A program made the position numbers and the translations under genes. The notes beneath the pieces were generated by a model that saw only the letters and a program-made list of their open reading frames with translations, searched no databases and was not told the DNA's origin. DNA of 41,548 nt from Cellulomonas iranensis NBRC 101100 = JCM 18110 (GTDB taxonomy: Bacteria; Actinomycetota; Actinomycetes; Actinomycetales; Cellulomonadaceae), in NCBI RefSeq assembly GCF_001552375.1, contig NZ_BCRB01000030.1, forward strand, positions 1 through 41,548, written 5' to 3'. Each line of letters starts with the position of its first letter. The stretch's first letter is position 1. Shown here one piece after another: positions 16,075-24,470 of this stretch.

Positions 16075-16875
16075 TCAGCCGACGAACACCTGCGCGCACA
16101 GCCAGCCCCGGCCGCCCGGCACGCAGCCGACGCCGACATGCGCGTACGACGCCCGCAGGATGTTCTCGCGGTGCCCCGGCGAGCCCATCCAGCCGGCCAT
16201 GGCGGCCTGCGCGGACGGGTAGCCGAGCGACAGGTTCTCCCCGACGGTGCCCGCACGGCAGGCGTCGAGGACGGGGCCGAGCGGGTCGTGCTCGAACCGC
16301 CCCTCCGCGACCAGGACGCCGGCGCGCGCGACCGCCTGCTCGGTGGCGCACGCGGAGACCCCGAGCGGCGCGAGCCCGGCCTCGGCGCGACGCTCGTTGG
16401 TCAGCGTGACGACGTCGGCGGCCATCGCGGCGCCCGGGTCGTCGGCGGAGGCCACGGCGGCCGCCGGTTGCGGCTCGGGCTCGGCAGCGGGCCCGGGTGC
16501 GGGTGCGGCGGCCCCGTCCCCGCCGGACGCGGCCCCGTCCACCCCGGGTGCGGCCGGGCCGGACCCGTCGGGAGCGGGGTCCGGCGCAACCTCGGCACCG
16601 TCGGACGACGTCGGGTCGCTCTGCGGCGCGGCCGGCTCCGCCTCATCGGTGCGCTCGGCGCTGCGCGACGCGGCGTCCTGACGGTCGGCGGGCCCGTCGG
16701 GGGCGAGCGCGGACGTGGCGGGCCCGGTCGGCGCCGACGCGCCGGGCGCGGTGGCCAGGACGATCGCGGACGCCACGGCGACGACCGCGAGGCCGCCCGT
16801 CAGCGCGCCTGCGGGCCCGCGCCGACGGCGGCGGTCGTGCCAGCGGCGGAGGTCACGTCGTCGGGCGTCGGGCAC
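16075..16875 (-). CDS. CAP/SCP-domain (PR-1-like) secreted or membrane-anchored protein
   Basis: This 266-residue protein has an Arg-rich N-terminus, a hydrophobic helix (about 22-45) acting as signal or anchor, a low-complexity Ala/Pro/Asp linker (about 46-148) and a C-terminal CAP domain (150-266). CAP features are NERRAEAGLAPL, FEHDPLG (His196), VGENLSLGY (Glu213), GSPGHRENIL (His235) and the closing WLCAQVFVG. The His/Glu set corresponds to the CAP cavity residues. Two Cys (251 and 260) near the end may form a disulfide. The function of bacterial CAP proteins is mostly unknown. The GTG start is supported by a TAACAT box 6 nt upstream (leaderless). Confidence 0.87.
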   Translation of the reverse strand: MPDARRRDLRRWHDRRRRRGPAGALTGGLAVVAVASAIVLATAPGASAPTGPATSALAPDGPADRQDAASRSAERTDEAEPAAPQSDPTSSDGAEVAPDPAPDGSGPAAPGVDGAASGGDGAAAPAPGPAAEPEPQPAAAVASADDPGAAMAADVVTLTNERRAEAGLAPLGVSACATEQAVARAGVLVAEGRFEHDPLGPVLDACRAGTVGENLSLGYPSAQAAMAGWMGSPGHRENILRASYAHVGVGCVPGGRGWLCAQVFVG

Positions 16876-16881
16876 AGCCGG

Positions 16882-16887
16882 ATGTTA
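16882..16887 (-). promoter_or_regulatory. -10 box TAACAT of a probable leaderless transcript (CAP gene)
   Basis: On the minus strand TAACAT is followed by exactly 6 nt and then the GTG start at 16875. The 81-nt gap upstream of this gene is distinctly less G+C-rich around the box. No ribosome site precedes the GTG, which fits leaderless translation. No convincing -35 hexamer is visible. Confidence 0.55.
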
Positions 16888-16956
16888 CCTGATCGTGACC
16901 TTTGGTGGTAGTTCGTCCGGATCCCGCGGCACCGCGTCCGCGCACGTCCGCACGGG

Positions 16957-19900
16957 TCAGCCCAGCACCACGTCGAGCGCCGCGGACCCGTCGTCCGGGT
17001 CCCCCAGCAGGTGCTCGAGCGCGCCGCGCGCACCCCACCGGCCGGCCGCCCACGCGAGCCCCGCCGCGAGCCCCGCGACGTGCACGGCGTGCACGTCGCC
17101 GTCGTCGTCCACCCACCAGTCGACCGCGTCGCCGCCGACCAGCAGGTCGTCGTGCCGCCACCAGCGCACCGGCGCACCGGGCAGCAGCGCGAGCACGGCG
17201 TCCGGCACGTCCTCGGGCTCGCCGTCGTCCGCGACGTCGGCGTCGAGCTCGTCGGCGGCGAGCGGCAGGTCCAGCAGGTCCGCGACCGCACCGGCGCCCG
17301 GGCGCACGCCGTCCGGCCCCGACGGCGGGACGGGCACCACCGGCACCGCGTCGGACGCGCGCTGCCACCAGCGCGGGTCGTCGGCCACGACCGCGTCCTC
17401 GACCACCTCCGCGACGCCCGGCGCCGTGAGCGCGACGACGGCACCCGGCGCCTCGCCCGGCCCCGCGCCCGTCGCCCACGCACGCCACAGCCCGGCGGCG
17501 ACCTCGAGCGGCACGACGGTGCCCGGCGGACCGAGCCGCTCGAGCAGCGCCGACCACCCGACGGCCGGGACCTCGGCGAGCGAGGCGACGCCGCCCAGCG
17601 CGCGCAGCACACCCGCGTCCAGGCCGTCCAGCACGGCCGGTGCGGGCGGCACGAGCGCCGCCGGCAGGCCGTGCGCCCCCGGCAGGGCGAACACCGCAGG
17701 CAGCGGCAGCCCCGCCCGCGTGCGCAGCCACCACGCCGTGTACGAGTCGGCGCTCGCGCCCGAGCCCTCGCCACGCACCGGCGTCACGAGCGCGACCCGC
17801 AGCGCCGGCGTACGCGCGACGTGCGCGAGCAGCGCGTCCCAGCGGTCGTCGGCCACGGCGTCCAGGTCGGCGACCGCCGCGACGTCGCCGCACGCCGCCC
17901 CCGGCCCCAGCACCGCCGCGAGCCGCAGCACGTACGCGTCCCAGCCGTCCAACGAGGCGGCCGCGAGCGCGCCCGGGTCGTCCGCGTCCTCGTCGGGCGC
18001 GACGCCCGCGACGACGTCCGGCACGGTCGTCACGGCGAGGTCGTCGCGCACCCCGACGGCCGTCAGCACCTCGCGCGACCAGCGGTCGAGGGCCTCGACG
18101 GCCACCGGGGCGAGCACGCGGTCGTCCAGCAGGTCCGCGGCGCGTCCACCGGGCAGCACGAGCCCGTGCGCGGGCGCCGCGGCACCGTCCGCGGCCGTGA
18201 GCGTCAGCAGCCCGAGCCAGGCCGCCGCGTCGTCCGGCACCGTCCCGGCTGCCGCGACGACGTCGAGCACGGCGGCCGTGACCTGCGCCGCGTGGTCCAG
18301 GTCGTCGTCGTCGGCCTGCCCCAGCACCGCCGCGCGCAGCACCGGGTGACGCAGCAGCGCGTGCGCGTCGACGCGCTCGGCACCCAGCCGCAGCAGCAGC
18401 GGACGCGCGACCCGCGGGTCCGCCGCGCGCAGCCCCCAGTCGCCCAGGGCGTCGAGCGTCGCGAGCGGCAGCGCGGCGACGTCCGCGTCCAGCACGACGA
18501 CGCCCCGCGGCCCGCGGACCACGCGGCCGTCGACCAGGGGCACGGGCAGCGCCGCGAGGCCCTCCCGGGCCGCGGCGTCGTGCGCCACCGCGTCGAGCGC
18601 GTCGTACAGGGCCGCCCAGTCGACCGCGGCGCCCGTGGGCAGCTCGTCGACCACCTCGGCGAGGGTGCGCTCCTCGACCCCCAGCGCACGGGCCGCCGCG
18701 GCCGCCGCCGGGCCGGGCGGCAGGCGGACCAGCCCCGCGACCAGCAGCCCCAGCGCCGCGACCGCCGGCCCGTCCGGCAGGTCCCGCACCGTCGTCGCGC
18801 GCATCGGCGCGACCAGCGGGTCGTCGGGGTCCGCCGGCACCAGCAGCGGCGTGCGCGCCAACGCGGCGAGCACCCGTCGGCGCAGCGCCGCGTCGAGCGC
18901 ACCCGACGCCAGCCCCGTTGGCACCAGGCCCGTCGGGTCGGCGCCGGACGCCGCGACCCGGCCGGCCAGGTCGGCGTACGCGGCGGCGGCGTGGTCGAGC
19001 AGCGCGTCCGTGAGGGCGCCGGCCGTGACGTGCCGCCGCGACGGGTCGAGCGGCAGGGTCGCGACCAGCAGCGCCGGCAGCGAGCACGGCTCGTCGGTCG
19101 GCGTCGGCGCGTGCACGACCCCCGGCAGGGAGGCACCCGCGCGCGGCAGCGCCCACGTGACGCGCCACGTGCGGGCGGACCGCTCCTCGACGGGCCGGTC
19201 GGCGACCAGCGCGAGCGGCAGCTCGCCCTCCGCGGTGAGGACGTCCCAGCGGCGCTCGACGTCCGCGAGCCGGCGCGGCGCGGCGTCCTCGACCTCGACG
19301 ACGACCTCGACGAGCCCCGGCAGCGCGAGCAGCAGGACGTCGTCGACCGCCGCCAGCAGCGCACGGACCTCGTCGTGCGCGACCTCGTCGCGCAGCGTCA
19401 GGACGACCGCCGTGTCGTAGCCCGCGGGCGGGCGCCCCTCGGTCGGCCACGGCAGGCGCAGCGCCGGCAGCGAGCCGTCGCGCCGGCGGACCTCGTCGGC
19501 CAGCTCGCCACGACCCTCGGCGGCCTCGTGCGCGGCGACCCGCTCGAGCTCGACGCGCGTGTCGGCCAGCGCGAACCGGACCGCGCCCGTCGTCGAGCAG
19601 ACCACCACCTCGTCGGCGACCGCGCGCACGGCCGCGAACCCGACGCCGAACCGCCCGACCTCGCGCGTGCTGGTGCCGCGCTTGGCCGACGCACGCAGCG
19701 ACGCGAGCGACGCGACCCCGGGGGCGTCGAGCGGCGCGCCCGTGTTCGCGGCCACCAGCACGGGGCTGCCGTCGTCGCCGTGCGCGAGGCGCAGCAGCAG
19801 CCGGCCCGGCGTCCCGGCGCGCGTCGCGGCGTCGGCCGCGTTCTGCGCGAGCTCGACCACGACCCGGTCGCGGTAGTACGCGCGGGCGTGGTCCTCCTCG

Positions 19901-19995
19901 CCGTTGGCGTCCTCGCGCAGCCGCGCGGGCGACGCCCGCCACGCCTCCAGCACCGCGCCGCGCAGCGCGGCCGTGCCGAAGACGTCGGCGGTCAC
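16957..19995 (-). CDS. Sacsin/HSP90-like GHKL ATPase-domain protein
   Basis: This 1012-residue protein has an N-terminal Bergerat-fold ATP-binding domain (about 1-250). The N-box ELAQNAADA (48-56) supplies the Mg-binding Asn. AANTGAPL (82-89) stands at the DxGxG position with Asn in place of the Asp. [13 protein letters not shown] (114-126) is the lid-forming Gly motif. This layout is that of sacsin-like proteins. The remaining 750 or so residues are rich in Ala, Asp and Val, with short repeated helical or WxxL-like segments and no second domain I recognise. The GTG start overlaps the stop of the DUF3027 gene (GTGA), so it is the third gene of the csp-DUF3027 operon. A chaperone-like or protein-remodelling role is family-level inference. 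Confidence 0.8.
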   Translation of the reverse strand: MTADVFGTAALRGAVLEAWRASPARLREDANGEEDHARAYYRDRVVVELAQNAADAATRAGTPGRLLLRLAHGDDGSPVLVAANTGAPLDAPGVASLASLRASAKRGTSTREVGRFGVGFAAVRAVADEVVVCSTTGAVRFALADTRVELERVAAHEAAEGRGELADEVRRRDGSLPALRLPWPTEGRPPAGYDTAVVLTLRDEVAHDEVRALLAAVDDVLLLALPGLVEVVVEVEDAAPRRLADVERRWDVLTAEGELPLALVADRPVEERSARTWRVTWALPRAGASLPGVVHAPTPTDEPCSLPALLVATLPLDPSRRHVTAGALTDALLDHAAAAYADLAGRVAASGADPTGLVPTGLASGALDAALRRRVLAALARTPLLVPADPDDPLVAPMRATTVRDLPDGPAVAALGLLVAGLVRLPPGPAAAAAARALGVEERTLAEVVDELPTGAAVDWAALYDALDAVAHDAAAREGLAALPVPLVDGRVVRGPRGVVVLDADVAALPLATLDALGDWGLRAADPRVARPLLLRLGAERVDAHALLRHPVLRAAVLGQADDDDLDHAAQVTAAVLDVVAAAGTVPDDAAAWLGLLTLTAADGAAAPAHGLVLPGGRAADLLDDRVLAPVAVEALDRWSREVLTAVGVRDDLAVTTVPDVVAGVAPDEDADDPGALAAASLDGWDAYVLRLAAVLGPGAACGDVAAVADLDAVADDRWDALLAHVARTPALRVALVTPVRGEGSGASADSYTAWWLRTRAGLPLPAVFALPGAHGLPAALVPPAPAVLDGLDAGVLRALGGVASLAEVPAVGWSALLERLGPPGTVVPLEVAAGLWRAWATGAGPGEAPGAVVALTAPGVAEVVEDAVVADDPRWWQRASDAVPVVPVPPSGPDGVRPGAGAVADLLDLPLAADELDADVADDGEPEDVPDAVLALLPGAPVRWWRHDDLLVGGDAVDWWVDDDGDVHAVHVAGLAAGLAWAAGRWGARGALEHLLGDPDDGSAALDVVLG

Positions 19996-21014
19996 GGCCC
20001 GTCGGGGGTGCGCTCGGCGTCGTCCGACGGACCGTCCGCGGCCTGCTCGGACGCGGGTTCCTCGGCCTGCGGCTCCGGGGCGGGCTCGCCGGCCGCCGGC
20101 ACCTCGGTCGTCGTCACCTCGGCCGCCGGCACCTCAGCCGCCGGCACCTCAGCCGCCGGCACCTCAGCCGCCGGCACCTCGGTCGTCGTCACCTCGGCCG
20201 TCGGTGCGTCGCTGCTCGGCTCGTCCGCCGGTGCGTCGACGGGCGGCGCCTCGGCGGCCGCGGACGGCTCGACCGCGACGACCTCGACCGCGTTCTCGTC
20301 GAGCAGCGGGTCCGGCGCGGGCCACTCGGTCGGCGCGGGGTCGACGTCGGTCTCGGAGTGCGCACCGCACCCGTGGTCGAGGCTCACGACCTTGCCGTCG
20401 TCCGGCGACCACTCGTTGGCGCACACGCCGAACAGCGTCCCGAGCGAGCCCTGCAGCGGCACCAGGAACCCGCACGTCATGCACGCGGCGCTCGACGCGA
20501 CGGCCCCCGGGGCCGTCGGGCCGCGCGACCCGCGGTACCAGCGCTCAGCGGCCTCGTCGCGTCCCTGCGGCGAGAGCACGCGCACGCGCGCCAGCGCGAG
20601 CTCGTCGATCGCGACCTCGTCGACCTCGGGGTCGCCCGTGGGCGTGAACCCGGGCTCGAGGCGCGGGTCGTCGGGGCGGAACGGCAGCACGTCCCCGGGG
20701 CCGATGTCGCCCGGGCGCAGACGCTCGGACCACGGCACCCACGTGCGCGCGAGGATCGCGTCCTCGCCCGGCAGCAGCTCGGCCTCGCACACGGTCGCGG
20801 TGCGGCCGCGCGGCACGCGCGCGACCGTGACGGTCCACGCCCAGCCGCGGTACCCGCGCGCGGTGCACGCGAACCGGTGCGACACGAGCCGCTCGGCCTC
20901 GCGCACGGCACCGAGGTACTCGCCGACGTGCTCGGGCTCCTCCGCGATCTCGACCGCGACCTCGCGCGCGAGGTCCACGGCCCGCTCGAGGACGGCGTCC
21001 TTGACGGCTGCCAC
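19992..21014 (-). CDS. DUF3027 family protein with pentapeptide-repeat C-terminal tail
   Basis: This 340-residue protein is specific to actinobacteria and has no known function. Residues about 1-225 form the conserved part: a helical start ([15 protein letters not shown]), [27 protein letters not shown] and LVPWSERL-like segments, then a cysteine-bearing module with [17 protein letters not shown] and HGCGAHSE that may bind zinc. The last 100 or so residues are a low-complexity acidic tail with tandem [10 protein letters not shown] repeats. The GTG start lies one base after the stop of the cold-shock gene, and the stop overlaps the next GTG. This tight junction implies one transcription unit with the cold-shock and sacsin-like genes. 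Confidence 0.85.
   Translation of the reverse strand: MAAVKDAVLERAVDLAREVAVEIAEEPEHVGEYLGAVREAERLVSHRFACTARGYRGWAWTVTVARVPRGRTATVCEAELLPGEDAILARTWVPWSERLRPGDIGPGDVLPFRPDDPRLEPGFTPTGDPEVDEVAIDELALARVRVLSPQGRDEAAERWYRGSRGPTAPGAVASSAACMTCGFLVPLQGSLGTLFGVCANEWSPDDGKVVSLDHGCGAHSETDVDPAPTEWPAPDPLLDENAVEVVAVEPSAAAEAPPVDAPADEPSSDAPTAEVTTTEVPAAEVPAAEVPAAEVPAAEVTTTEVPAAGEPAPEPQAEEPASEQAADGPSDDAERTPDGP
20092..20196 (-). repeat. 15-bp in-frame tandem repeats in the DUF3027 gene
   Basis: Seven consecutive 15-bp units fill this interval, and an eighth degenerate unit follows at 20197-20211. They are of two types, A (encoding PAAEV) and B (TTTEV), ordered A B A A A A B on the plus strand. Three adjacent A units are identical. 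Whole-codon units mean copy-number change would lengthen or shorten the tail without a frameshift. Confidence 0.85.
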
Positions 21015-21015
21015 G

Positions 21016-21399
21016 TCAGGCCTCGAGCTTGTCCGCGACGGCCCGCAGGAGCGTCGCGTACTGGGTCGCGCGCTGCCCCTCCGGGTAGCGGCCGCGTCGC
21101 AGGTCGTTGCCGACCTTGTCGAGCACCTTGATGAGGTCCTCGACGACGACGGCCATCTCGTCGGCGGGCGCCCGCTTGGCCTTGACCACGGACGGGACCG
21201 GGTCGAGGAACGTCACGGACAGCGCCTGCGGGCCGCGGCGCCCGTCGGCCACGCCGAACTCGACCTTGGTGCCGGGCTTGGGCGCCGTGACGCCTGCGGG
21301 CAGCGCGGACGCGTGCAGGAAGACCTCGCCGCCGTCGTCGTCGGCGATGAAGCCGAAGCCACGCTCGGTGTCGAACCACTTGACCTTGCCGGTGGGCAC
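21016..21399 (-). CDS. Cold-shock-domain protein with C-terminal helical extension
   Basis: This 127-residue RNA/ssDNA-binding protein has RNP1 [12 protein letters not shown] (7-18) and RNP2 VFLHASAL (26-33), with [17 protein letters not shown] closing the OB fold near residue 65. The extra 60 residues (about 68-127) form a helical tail ([27 protein letters not shown]), seen in long actinobacterial Csp proteins, so it is not a minimal 67-residue CspA type. The GTG at 21399 was chosen because it follows AAGAGGAG at good spacing and starts right at the fold (PTGKVKWF). It is the first gene of a three-gene operon with DUF3027 and the sacsin-like ATPase. Confidence 0.93.
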   Translation of the reverse strand: MPTGKVKWFDTERGFGFIADDDGGEVFLHASALPAGVTAPKPGTKVEFGVADGRRGPQALSVTFLDPVPSVVKAKRAPADEMAVVVEDLIKVLDKVGNDLRRGRYPEGQRATQYATLLRAVADKLEA

Positions 21400-21453
21400 T
21401 GCCGCTCCTCTTGCGCCGGGCACGTCCACGGGGCATTCCGAGGACCACCGTCC

Positions 21454-21459
21454 AGGTTA
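21454..21459 (-). promoter_or_regulatory. Candidate -10 TAACCT of the csp operon
   Basis: TAACCT on the minus strand fits TAnnnT and lies 54 nt before the cold-shock GTG, giving a leader of about 48 nt that ends in the AAGAGGAG ribosome site. No recognisable -35 element is present, only an A-rich GCGAAACG about 16 nt upstream. Confidence 0.35.
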
Positions 21460-21534
21460 CCGGGCCGTGCACGTCGTTTCGCGTCCGTCCGCCCCGGCGC
21501 GCGCCCGCGGCGGCGGCGGTGTGGACTGCTGGGC

Positions 21535-21873
21535 GTGGACGACGGACGCGCACGGGCCCTGCTGGCGGAGCTGCGCGCCGACGCGCTCGCGCGGCTCGCG
21601 GCGCTCGGCGAGGCGCACGGGGACGTCGTCGACGCCGCGCGCGGCGCGAACGTCGACGACGAGCACGACCCCGAGGGCGCGACGATCGCGTTCGAGCGCG
21701 CACAGCTCGAGGCGCTCGCCGCCGACGCCCGGCGCCGGCTCGAGGAGGTCGACGCGGCGCTCGCGCGCGTCGCCGCGGGCACGTACGGGACGTGCGCCGT
21801 GGGCGGCGAGCCGATCGACGACGCACGCCTGACCGCCCGCCCGACCGCCACGACGTGCGTCGCGCACGCGTGA
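21535..21873 (+). CDS. TraR/DksA-like protein with degenerate zinc finger
   Basis: This 112-residue protein has an N-terminal helical region (RARALLAELRADALARLAAL), an acidic middle (DDEHDPEGAT) and a C-terminal finger GTYGTCAVGGEPIDDARLTARP. In canonical TraR/DksA proteins the finger reads CxxC and CxxC. Here the second Cys of the first pair is Gly (C87-A-V-G) and the second Cys of the last pair is His (C108-V-A-H), so only two Cys remain. It may still be an RNA-polymerase secondary-channel binder or a structural derivative. The start is GTG, divergent from the csp operon. Its stop is 4 nt from the M20 stop. Confidence 0.82.
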   Translation: MDDGRARALLAELRADALARLAALGEAHGDVVDAARGANVDDEHDPEGATIAFERAQLEALAADARRRLEEVDAALARVAAGTYGTCAVGGEPIDDARLTARPTATTCVAHA

Positions 21874-21877
21874 GGCG

Positions 21878-23095
21878 TCAGCCCTCCGCGAGCCGGTCCA
21901 GCGCGAGCGCGGCCAGCACCGCGGGGCCGGTCACGAGCGCCTCGTCGGCGAACCGGGCGCGCGGCGAGTGGTTGTAGGCCGCGGCCGCGGGGTCCTCGCC
22001 GGGCGGCGTGGCGCCGACGAACACGAACGCGCCCGGCACCTCCTGCAGCACGTAGGAGAAGTCCTCGGCGCCCGGCACCGGGTCGCGCGCGTCCACCCAG
22101 CCGGCCTCCCCCATCATCTGCCGGGTGAGGCGGCGCGCGCGGTCGACCTCGGGAGCGTGGTTCACGGTCACCGGGTAGCCGCGCCGGTAGTCGACCGTCG
22201 CCGTCATGCCGTGCGCCGCGGCGACGTGCTCGACGACCCGCGCGAGCCGCTCCGGCACCGCCGCGTGGGTGGCCTCGCTGAACGTGCGGACGGTCGCGTC
22301 GAGGTGGGCGTCGTCCGGGATGACGTTGTCCTTCGTCCCCGCGGCGATCCGCCCGACCGTCACCACCACCGGGTCGAAGACGTCGAACTGCCGGGTCACC
22401 ATCGCCTGCAGCGCCAGCACGACCTCGGCCGCGACGGGCACCGGGTCGGCCGCCAGGTAGGGCTTGGAGCCGTGGCCGCCGCGGCCGTGCACCGTGACCC
22501 GCACCGTGTCGGACGCGGCCATGAACGTGCCCGGCCGGCACGCGACGACGCCCGTGGGGATGCCCGCGGACATGACGTGCACGCCGTACGCGGCGACCGC
22601 GCGCTCGCCCGACGCGTCGAGCACGCCCTCCTCGATCATGAGGCGCGCGCCGTGGTGTCCCTCCTCGCCCGGCTGGAACATCAGCACGACCGACCCCGCG
22701 ATCTCGTCGCGCCGCGCCGCCAGCAGCCGCGCCGCGGCGACCAGGCCCGCGACGTGCAGGTCGTGCCCGCACGCGTGCATGACGCCCGCGTGCTGCGACG
22801 TGAAGTCCTCGCCCGTGTCCTCCGTGACGGGCAGGCCGTCCATGTCGCCGCGCAGCAGCACCGTCGGACCGGGACGCGCGCCGCGCAGCACGGCCGTCAC
22901 CGAGCTCAGCGACCGCCCCGTCGTCACCTCGAGGTCGAGGTCCGCGAGCGCGTCGAGCACGAGGCGCTGCGTCGCGGGCAGGTCGAGCCCCGTCTCGGGC
23001 ACGCGGTGCAGCGCGTGGCGCAGCGCGGCGGTGCGCGGCAGCTCCCGGGTCGCGTCGTCACGGAGGGCCGTCAGGGTCCGGTCGTCGAGCGCCAT
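21878..23095 (-). CDS. M20-family amidohydrolase/peptidase
   Basis: This 405-residue di-metal hydrolase probably cleaves N-acyl amino acids or similar amides in the cytoplasm (hippurate / indole-acetyl-amino-acid hydrolase type). Motifs are LLRGDMDGLPV (80-90), MHACGHDLH (106-114, metal Cys/His), QPGEEGHHG (141-149, catalytic Glu), GVHVM, the dimerisation-domain stretch HGRGGHGSKP, NVIPDDAHLDATVRTF and the C-terminal metal-ligand region GAEDFSYVLQEVPGAF. Length and order match the M20D subgroup. The ATG at 23095 starts 21 codons inside a longer open frame and fits the family N-terminus (RHALHRVPETG). It is convergent with the TraR/DksA-like gene. Confidence 0.92.
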   Translation of the reverse strand: MALDDRTLTALRDDATRELPRTAALRHALHRVPETGLDLPATQRLVLDALADLDLEVTTGRSLSSVTAVLRGARPGPTVLLRGDMDGLPVTEDTGEDFTSQHAGVMHACGHDLHVAGLVAAARLLAARRDEIAGSVVLMFQPGEEGHHGARLMIEEGVLDASGERAVAAYGVHVMSAGIPTGVVACRPGTFMAASDTVRVTVHGRGGHGSKPYLAADPVPVAAEVVLALQAMVTRQFDVFDPVVVTVGRIAAGTKDNVIPDDAHLDATVRTFSEATHAAVPERLARVVEHVAAAHGMTATVDYRRGYPVTVNHAPEVDRARRLTRQMMGEAGWVDARDPVPGAEDFSYVLQEVPGAFVFVGATPPGEDPAAAAYNHSPRARFADEALVTGPAVLAALALDRLAEG

Positions 23096-23171
23096 GCGGT
23101 CACCCTGCCACAGCGCGGCGCGGCCGCGTCCCGCGGGACGGAGGGCGTGCGGTGGCAAACGTTGCGTTGGG

Positions 23172-23177
23172 TACCGT
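23172..23177 (+). promoter_or_regulatory. Candidate -10 TACCGT for the second polysaccharide locus
   Basis: TACCGT fits TAnnnT and lies in the A/T-richer part of the 142-nt divergent gap before the GT4 gene at 23238. It would give a leader of about 54 nt containing GAAGGGG, 11 nt before the GTG. No -35 hexamer is evident. Confidence 0.3.
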
Positions 23178-23237
23178 GAAGGTCCGGCGAAGACGATGTG
23201 CCGACGTGTGAAGACAGCTGAAGGGGTTGATCGAGGC

Positions 23238-24470
23238 GTGCACGTGCTCCTCGTGACCCACCACTACGCGCCGGAGACGGGTGCCCCGCAGCGCCGCTGG
23301 TCGGCGTTCGTCCGGCGGTTCGTCGACGCCGGCCACCGCGTCACGGTGCTCGCTCCCCCGCCGCACTACCCCAGCGGTCGCGCCGGCGACCTCGCCCCGC
23401 ACGACCGGGTCGGCACCGTGACCCGGGGCCAGCACGGCGAGACGGTCGTCCGCGTGCGGTTCCGCACCCACGACCACCGCCTCGTCAGCAGGTCGGTCGA
23501 CCAGGCCGTCGCCGCGACGGACTCGCTGGTGCGGGCCGTGGCGCGGTACGCCGGGCGCCGCGACCGCCCCGACGTCGTGATCGCCACCGCCCCCGGGCTG
23601 CCGTCGATCCCCGCCGGCATGGCCGTGGCGCGGCTGCTGCGGCGGCCCGTGGTCGTCGAGATGCGCGACGCGTGGCCCGACCTCATCGGATCGAGCGGCA
23701 TGCTCGGCCCGGGCCACGGACGGGGCCGGCGCGCGCTCGCGACGACGGCCGCGCACCGTGCCATGACGCACCTGCAGCGGCGCGCCGACGCGGTCGTGAC
23801 CACCACGGTGTCGTTCGCGGAGGTGCTGCGCGAGCGCGGTGCGCGCCGCGTCGAGGTGGTGCGCAACGGCACGTCGGTCGCGCACCTCGACCCGCTGCCG
23901 CCGGCCGTCGGCCCCGCGGGCTCGCTCCGCGTCCTCTACCTGGGCACGCTCGGCCGCAGCCAGGGCCTGGCCGCCGCGGTCAAGGCGGCCGACGTGGTCC
24001 GCGAGCGCGGCGTCGACCTCGTGATGCGCGTCGTCGGCACGGGCGCGGACGAGGCGTACCTCTACGACACGGCGCGTCGCCTCGGCGCGCCCGTGCAGTT
24101 CGTGGGGCGCGTCCCGCAGGGCGACGTGCGCGCCCACTACGCGTGGGCCGACACCTCGCTCGTGTCCCTGCGGGACTGGGGCCCGTTCGAGTGGACCGTG
24201 CCGTCCAAGCTGTACGAGGCGCTCGCGGTCGGCCGGCACGTCACCGCGTCGATCGCCGGCGAGGCGGCGCGGATCGTCACCGAGTCCGACGCGGGCGACG
24301 TCGTCGCGCCGCAGGACCCGGCGGCCCTCGCGGACCTGTGGACCCGGCTCGCGGAGGACCGTGCACGCCTCGACGTGGGCCTGCGGGGCCGGCGCTGGGT
24401 GCTCGACAACGCGGACCACGACCGGCTCGCCGCGCACTACCTCGAGCTGCTCGGGGGGTTGACGACGTGA
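23238..24470 (+). CDS. GT4-family glycosyltransferase (WbuB/GumH-like GT-B)
   Basis: This 410-residue GT-B enzyme opens with HVLLVTHHYAPETGAPQRRW, the acceptor-side opening with a Gly-rich loop typical of WbuB-like GT4. APPPHYPSGR follows. The donor half has VLYLGTLGRSQGLAAAV, LVMRVVGTGADEAYL, FVGRVPQGDV and VPSKLYEALAVGRHV with the catalytic-region Glu. The GTG at 23238 places the first beta strand at residue 2; an in-frame ATG at 23196 would add 14 residues. Its stop overlaps the next GTG (GTGA). It probably adds an early sugar of the ABC-exported glycan, and donor specificity is unknown. Confidence 0.88.
   Translation: MHVLLVTHHYAPETGAPQRRWSAFVRRFVDAGHRVTVLAPPPHYPSGRAGDLAPHDRVGTVTRGQHGETVVRVRFRTHDHRLVSRSVDQAVAATDSLVRAVARYAGRRDRPDVVIATAPGLPSIPAGMAVARLLRRPVVVEMRDAWPDLIGSSGMLGPGHGRGRRALATTAAHRAMTHLQRRADAVVTTTVSFAEVLRERGARRVEVVRNGTSVAHLDPLPPAVGPAGSLRVLYLGTLGRSQGLAAAVKAADVVRERGVDLVMRVVGTGADEAYLYDTARRLGAPVQFVGRVPQGDVRAHYAWADTSLVSLRDWGPFEWTVPSKLYEALAVGRHVTASIAGEAARIVTESDAGDVVAPQDPAALADLWTRLAEDRARLDVGLRGRRWVLDNADHDRLAAHYLELLGGLTT

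Noticed and set aside
16853-19942. A second 1029-codon minus-strand frame over the sacsin-like gene
   Set aside because: It is the alternate frame of the same strand and is mainly Arg/Gly/Ala. The frame at 16957-19995 has the N-box and Gly-lid motifs.
17011-21873. A 1620-codon open frame on the plus strand opposite the csp/DUF3027/sacsin-like operon
   Set aside because: It is antisense to three genes with clear motifs, and its translation is Arg/Gly/Ala/His-rich without any domain. Only its last 112 codons (from 21535) are the real TraR/DksA-like gene.
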